DNA of 64,000 nt, taken from contig NZ_CP150918.1 in the NCBI RefSeq assembly GCF_039908635.1, forward strand, positions 3,033,001 through 3,097,000, in the 5' to 3' direction. This document shows, piece after piece, positions 59,487-64,000 of the stretch (within the stretch, counting starts at the first letter, position 1; each line of letters starts with the position of its first letter). Both the position numbers and the translations under genes were made by a program. The notes under the pieces are model-generated. The model worked only from the letters and a program-made list of their open reading frames with translations, had not been told where the DNA came from and did not search any database. This DNA comes from Pseudomonas purpurea (GTDB lineage Bacteria > Pseudomonadota > Gammaproteobacteria > Pseudomonadales > Pseudomonadaceae).

Positions 59487-62400
59487 GGCTGTTCTACCGG
59501 CTCCAAACGCTCAGGCGCAGGCCGCCAGCGCCGACCGAGACGGTCGAAGTACAGGTAGATCACCGGCGTGGTGAACAGCGTCAGCACCTGACTCACCAAC
59601 AAACCGCCGACCATCACCAGGCCCAGCGGCTGGCGCAGCTCTGCGCCGGAACCGGTGGCGAGCATCAGCGGCACCGCGCCGAACAACGCGGCCAATGTCG
59701 TCATCAGGATCGGACGGAAACGCAACAGCGCCGCCTGGTAAATCGCGGTTTCCGGGTCCAGGCCCTGATTACGCTCAGCGTCCAGGGCAAAGTCGATCAT
59801 CATGATCGCGTTCTTCTTGACGATACCGATCAGCAAAATAATGCCGATGATCGCGATCATCCCCAGGTCATTGCCACTGAGGATCAACGCCAGCAACGCG
59901 CCGACCGCCGCCGACGGCAAGGTCGAGAGGATGGTGATCGGGTGGATGTAACTTTCGTACAGCACGCCCAGCACGATGTACATCGTCACCACCGCCGCCA
60001 GGATCAGCAGCAAGGTGCTCGACAGCGACGCTTCGAACGCCTGCGCCGCGCCCTGGAATTGGGTCTGCACGCCCACCGGCATACCGATGTCCTGCTGAAC
60101 CTTGTTGATCAACTCGACCGCCTGCCCCAGCGCCACGCCCGGCGCCAGGTTGAACGACATCATCACCGCCGGGAACTGGCCGATATGGGCAATCGCCAGT
60201 TGGGCCTGACGTTCTTCCATGCGTGCCAGGCTGGACAGGCGCACCTGACCGCCGCCAGTGGTCTTGACGTGAATCTGCTCCAGCGCCTGCGGGCCGATCT
60301 TTTCACCGGCCTGGGCCTGCAACACCACGCGGTACTGGCTGGCCTGGGTGTAAATGGTGGAAATCTGTCGCTGGCCAAACGCGTCATACAAGGCATCGGT
60401 GATGTTCGACACCGACACGCCGATCCGTGAGGCGGCATCGCGGTCGATCACCAGATAGACCTGCAAGCCCTTGTCCTGCAAGTCGCTGGCGACATCCGTC
60501 AGCTCGGGCTGCCTGGCCAGCGCCTCGACCAGCCGCCCGCTCCACAGGCTCAGCAGGTCGGCGTCGGGAGAAGACATGCTGAACTGGTACTGAGTCCGGC
60601 TGACACGGTCCTCGATGGTCAGGTCCTGCACCGGCTGCATGAACAGGCGAATGCCCACCAGTTTGTCCAGCGCCGGTTGCAAACGGGCGATGACTTGGGT
60701 GGCACTCAGGTCGCGCTCTTTGTGCGGCTTGAGGTTGATCAGCAAACGGCCGCTGTTGAGCGTCGCATTATCGCCATCGACACCAATGTAAGAAGACAGG
60801 CTTTCAACCGCAGGGTCCGCCAGGATGACTTTCGCCAATTCTTGCTGGCGCTGGCTCATGGCAGAGAACGAAATCGACTGGGGCGCCTCGGAAATGCCCT
60901 GGATCACCCCGGTGTCCTGCACCGGGAAGAACCCTTTGGGCACCACCATGTACAGGAACACCGTGAGGCCCAGCGTGCCGATGGCCACCAACAAGGTCAG
61001 CGGCTGGTGCTTGAGCACCCACTGCAATTTGCGCCCGTAGGCCGCGATCATCCAGTCGATCCAGGCACCGCTGGCCCGGTAGAACCGGCCCTGCTCTTCT
61101 TCCTTGGGCTCACGCTTGAGCAGGCGCGCGCACATCATCGGTGTCAGGGTCAGCGAAACCACCAGCGAAATCAGGATCGCCACCGCCAGGGTGATCGCGA
61201 ACTCCCGGAACAGTCGCCCCACCACATCGGCCATGAACAGCAACGGAATCAGGACCGCGATCAACGACAGGGTCAGGGACACCAGGGTGAAACCGATCTG
61301 CCTGGCGCCCTTGAGCGCCGCTTGCATCGGGCTCTCGCCCTCTTCGATGTAGCGCGAAATGTTTTCCAGCATGACGATTGCGTCGTCCACCACAAAACCG
61401 GTGGCGATGGTCAGCGCCATCAGGGTCAGGTTGTTGACCGAGAACCCCGCCAGGTACATCACGCCGAACGTGCCGACCAGCGACAGCGGCACGGCGATGG
61501 ACGGAATGATCGTGGCGCTGAAACGCCGCAGGAACAGGAACGTGACCATGACCACCAGGGCAATGGCGATCAGCAGTTCATGTTGCACGTCGGTCACCGA
61601 GGCGCGGATGGTCTGGGTGCGGTCCGTCAGCACCGTGACGTCGAGACCGGCCGGCAGGTTGTCGGTGATGCTCGGCAACAGGGCCTTGATACGGTCGACC
61701 ACCTCGATCACGTTGGCGCCCGGTTGGCGCTGGATGTTCAGCAGCACTGCCTGGTTTTCATTGGCCCAGGCGGCAAGGCGTTCGTTTTCGGCGCCGTCGA
61801 CAATCTGCGCGACATCCTTGAGCCGCAATGGCGCACCGTTTTTGTAGGCCAGGATCAGTTCGGCATAGTCTTTGGGCGATTTCAGCTGATCATTGGCATC
61901 GAGCATCGACACCCGGGTCGGGCCGTCGAAGTTGCCTTTGGGCTGGTTGACGTTGGACGCGCCGATCAGGGTGCGCACGTCCGACAGGTTCAGGCCATTG
62001 GCCGCCAGGGCCTCGGGGTTGACCTTGATCCGCACGGCCTGCCGTTGGCCACCCGCAATGGTGACCATGCCGACGCCGCTGATCTGGGCGATTTTTTGCG
62101 CCATGCGCGTGTCGACCAAATCATTGAGTTTGGGCAACAGCATGGTCTTGGAAGTGATGGCCAACGTCAGCACCGGGGTGTCGGCCGGGTTGACCTTGTT
62201 GTACACCGGTGGCGCGGGCAAGTCCTTGGGCAGCAGGTTGGTCGCGGCATTGATCGCCGCCTGCACCTGTTGCTCGGCGACATCCATATTGATGTCGAGG
62301 TTGAAACGCAGGGTCAGGACCGAGGCACCGCCAGAACTGGTGGACGCCATTTGAGTCAGGCCGGGCATCTGCCCGAACTGCCGCTCCAGCGGCGCGGTGA

Positions 62401-62587
62401 CCGCGCTGGTCATCACATCCGGGCTCGCGCCAGGGTAAAGCGTCATGACGCGAATGGTCGGGTAGTCGACCTGTGGCAATGCCGAGACCGGCAACAGGCG
62501 ATACGCAATCAGGCCGGCCAGGACAATGGCCAGCATGCTCAGCGTGGTGGCTACCGGGCGAAGGATGAACAGCCGCGAGAGATTCAT
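59483..62587 (-). CDS. muxB: RND efflux pump subunit, first pump (MuxB-like)
   Basis: 1,034 residues with the same fold as the next gene but clearly different in sequence. The proton-relay DD is in [21 protein letters not shown], and [16 protein letters not shown] lies near helix 10. The N-terminus is [24 protein letters not shown]. It pairs with the MuxC-like protein to form a heteromultimeric pump. Substrates in P. aeruginosa include novobiocin, aztreonam and some macrolides. ATGA-type overlaps join it to both neighbours. Confidence 0.9.
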   Translation of the reverse strand: MNLSRLFILRPVATTLSMLAIVLAGLIAYRLLPVSALPQVDYPTIRVMTLYPGASPDVMTSAVTAPLERQFGQMPGLTQMASTSSGGASVLTLRFNLDINMDVAEQQVQAAINAATNLLPKDLPAPPVYNKVNPADTPVLTLAITSKTMLLPKLNDLVDTRMAQKIAQISGVGMVTIAGGQRQAVRIKVNPEALAANGLNLSDVRTLIGASNVNQPKGNFDGPTRVSMLDANDQLKSPKDYAELILAYKNGAPLRLKDVAQIVDGAENERLAAWANENQAVLLNIQRQPGANVIEVVDRIKALLPSITDNLPAGLDVTVLTDRTQTIRASVTDVQHELLIAIALVVMVTFLFLRRFSATIIPSIAVPLSLVGTFGVMYLAGFSVNNLTLMALTIATGFVVDDAIVMLENISRYIEEGESPMQAALKGARQIGFTLVSLTLSLIAVLIPLLFMADVVGRLFREFAITLAVAILISLVVSLTLTPMMCARLLKREPKEEEQGRFYRASGAWIDWMIAAYGRKLQWVLKHQPLTLLVAIGTLGLTVFLYMVVPKGFFPVQDTGVIQGISEAPQSISFSAMSQRQQELAKVILADPAVESLSSYIGVDGDNATLNSGRLLINLKPHKERDLSATQVIARLQPALDKLVGIRLFMQPVQDLTIEDRVSRTQYQFSMSSPDADLLSLWSGRLVEALARQPELTDVASDLQDKGLQVYLVIDRDAASRIGVSVSNITDALYDAFGQRQISTIYTQASQYRVVLQAQAGEKIGPQALEQIHVKTTGGGQVRLSSLARMEERQAQLAIAHIGQFPAVMMSFNLAPGVALGQAVELINKVQQDIGMPVGVQTQFQGAAQAFEASLSSTLLLILAAVVTMYIVLGVLYESYIHPITILSTLPSAAVGALLALILSGNDLGMIAIIGIILLIGIVKKNAIMMIDFALDAERNQGLDPETAIYQAALLRFRPILMTTLAALFGAVPLMLATGSGAELRQPLGLVMVGGLLVSQVLTLFTTPVIYLYFDRLGRRWRPAPERLEPVEQP

Positions 62588-63900
62588 GCGCCGCCCTTTT
62601 TCGCCTTGTCCGTGGCGGACGGTTCAGCCGCGGCGCTCGCCGGTTGGCCTTGCAAGTGCCCGGTCGGGGTCGTCGGGACAGCGTCGCTGTCGTTGACCAC
62701 TTCCACCTCACTGCCCTCTTTCAGACGATCCGTCCCTTCCAGCACCACACGATCACCGGCGGCCAGGCCTTGCTCGATCACCGTATGCTCGCCATCGCTG
62801 GCGCCGACTTTCAGTTGGCGCAGCGTGACTTTCTTGTCGCCGTCCAGGGCATACACGAAGGTGCCGTTGGTGCCGAACTGAATCGCTGCCGACGGGGCCA
62901 GCACCACACCTTTGAGGGTGTCGGCCAGCAGACGCACATTGACGAACTGATTGGGAAACAGCGACTGGTCGCGGTTATCGTAGCGGGCCTTGAATTTCAG
63001 GGTGCCGGTAGTGATGTCGATCTGGTTGTCCAGGCTTTGCAATACGCCCGTGGCCTGCAATTTCACGTCAGCACGGTCCCAGGCTTCCACCGGCAGCTTG
63101 GCACCACTGCGGTAACGGGCCAGCACGGTTTCCAGGCTGTTCTCCGGCAAGGTGAACGCCACACTGATCGGCTGGGTCTGGGTAATGATCGCCAGCGCCG
63201 TGGTGTCGTTGGCCGCCACCAGGTTGCCGACGTCCAGTTGACGAAGACCAACGCGGCCGGCAATGGGTGCACGAATCCTGGTGAATTCCAGATTGAGCTT
63301 GGCGTCGTTGACCGCCGCCTGATTGGTCTTGACCGTGCCCTGGTACTGATCTACCAGCGCAGCGGCGGTGTCCAGGGTTTGCTTGGCGATACTGTCTTCG
63401 GCAAACAGGCCGCGATAGCGTTCCAGATCAACCTGGGCGTTCTTCAGTTGCGCCTGGTTTTGTAGCAACGTGCCTTCGGCTTGCAGCAAGGCATTCTGGT
63501 AAGGACGCGGATCGATTTCGGCGAGCAGGTCGCCCGCCTTGACCATCTGCCCTTCTTCAAAGGCGATTTTTACCAGTTCGCCGCCGACACGGCTGCGCAC
63601 ATTGATGGTATTTAACGCCGTCACCGTACCCAGCGCCTTGTAGTACAACGCAAAGTCGCCCGTGACAGCGGCCGCGACCCGCACCGGAACCGCCCCTCCC
63701 GCCCCGCCGAACCCCGGACGCATGCCTCCGGCCTTGCCGGTATGCCCGGCGGCGACTTTTTGCCCGGCTGCGTCTTTATGGTCGACGCCACTTGGCCAGA
63801 ACTTCCAGCACAGGCCAGCGATGAGCAACAGGACAAGCAGGCCGAACAGCCAGCGACGGGAATTGCGGGAAGCAGAGGATTGCATGGAATGATCAACCAT
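62584..63900 (-). CDS. muxA: RND periplasmic adaptor (MuxA-like)
   Basis: 438 residues if started at MVDHSMQSS (63900); a start at 63915 is also possible and neither has a good ribosome-binding site. A signal-anchor covers about residues 15-38 ([21 protein letters not shown]). Gly-rich linker, then barrel-sandwich ([29 protein letters not shown]), hairpin coiled coil (about 140-195), lipoyl second half ([20 protein letters not shown]), beta-barrel and membrane-proximal domains. The C-terminus is Ala/Pro/Lys-rich. It links the pumps to the outer-membrane channel and is the first gene of the operon. Confidence 0.9.
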   Translation of the reverse strand: MVDHSMQSSASRNSRRWLFGLLVLLLIAGLCWKFWPSGVDHKDAAGQKVAAGHTGKAGGMRPGFGGAGGAVPVRVAAAVTGDFALYYKALGTVTALNTINVRSRVGGELVKIAFEEGQMVKAGDLLAEIDPRPYQNALLQAEGTLLQNQAQLKNAQVDLERYRGLFAEDSIAKQTLDTAAALVDQYQGTVKTNQAAVNDAKLNLEFTRIRAPIAGRVGLRQLDVGNLVAANDTTALAIITQTQPISVAFTLPENSLETVLARYRSGAKLPVEAWDRADVKLQATGVLQSLDNQIDITTGTLKFKARYDNRDQSLFPNQFVNVRLLADTLKGVVLAPSAAIQFGTNGTFVYALDGDKKVTLRQLKVGASDGEHTVIEQGLAAGDRVVLEGTDRLKEGSEVEVVNDSDAVPTTPTGHLQGQPASAAAEPSATDKAKKGGA

Positions 63901-64000
63901 TGGGCGCGTGGGCATCTTTTACGGGAGGTTGAAAGATAAGCACTGACGGGCGTTAAGCAAAGCGCCTTTACCGGCAATTTACCTTGGGCTTACCTTTCAT
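63901..64000 (-). promoter_or_regulatory. Probable promoter region of the RND operon
   Basis: The last 100 bases of the window lie upstream of the adaptor gene. They contain AT-rich stretches (CTTTCAACCTCC, TAAATTGCC on the minus strand), but no consensus clear enough to mark. The true start of transcription may lie beyond the window. Confidence 0.3.

Noticed and set aside
24121..62881. Very long open frames antisense to real genes (for example opposite glgA, glgX and the RND pump genes, up to more than 700 codons)
   Set aside because: They mirror GC-rich genes with strong family matches, have odd composition (long His/Gln/Arg-rich runs) and no ribosome-binding sites; codon bias on the opposite strand explains them.
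1..64000. CRISPR arrays, tRNA or rRNA genes, insertion sequences, prophage
   Set aside because: No regularly spaced repeats, tRNA-like cloverleaf, transposase or phage protein was noticed on either strand; repeats seen are REP pairs only.

Overview
The window looks like chromosome of a fluorescent Pseudomonas (P. fluorescens group). The evidence is the high-GC codon use, a pvdQ pyoverdine acylase beside a PA2384-like Fur-related gene, a copAB copper locus, the split glgA-treZ-malQ-treY-glgX / glgE-treS-glgB trehalose-glycogen locus, a muxABC-opmB type RND operon, two kinds of REP inverted pairs typical of this group, and large DUF6543 and Rhs/TccC-type toxins. I saw no rRNA, tRNA, CRISPR array, transposase or phage gene.

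Layout. 1-1701: 3' part of a large DUF6543-type toxin ending in a zincin motif. 1.9-6.6 kb: iron/pyoverdine-linked genes (orphan FecR anti-sigma factor, pvdQ, PA2384-like regulator) and two very small envelope proteins. 6.8-13.9 kb: an unusual plus-strand operon (MFS exporter, LuxE-like acyl-protein synthetase, LuxC-like reductase fused to a PaaK-like ligase, a free PaaK-like ligase, a GNAT) with luciferase-type fatty-acid-reductase chemistry but no luciferase in the window. 13.9-18.9 kb: LysR regulator with divergent aldo/keto reductase, an unrecognised protein, and a dCache chemoreceptor. 18.9-22.5 kb: copA-copB-DUF411-YqaA copper operon behind a CopR-like box and a leader hairpin. 22.6-23.6 kb: secreted alpha/beta hydrolase.

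24.1-47.2 kb: two convergent halves of the trehalose/alpha-glucan locus. Plus strand: glgA, treZ, malQ, treY, a DUF2934 gene, glgX. Minus strand: glgE, treS-maltokinase fusion, glgB. Together they link trehalose, maltose-1-phosphate and branched alpha-glucan. Between the halves sit a PIG-L deacetylase, an autotransporter remnant and a TccC/Rhs-type toxin with an AT-rich zincin tail. 47.5-52.3 kb: DUF3203 protein, ccoG, a MocR-type regulator, a small membrane protein and an SDR. 52.5-54.6 kb: an MHYT-GGDEF-EAL c-di-GMP enzyme. 54.9-63.9 kb: a tripartite RND efflux operon with two different inner-membrane pumps.

The strongest sequence-level anomaly is that seven otherwise intact genes (MFS exporter, free PaaK-like ligase, hydrolase, malQ, glgB, glgE, mocR) are each broken by exactly one extra base, and every extra base extends the GG or CC of a GGCC tetranucleotide. 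This points to a motif-specific consensus error, perhaps caused by base modification, rather than seven independent mutations. I therefore treat these genes as probably functional but mis-read. The most interesting candidate biological system is the LuxC/LuxE-like operon.
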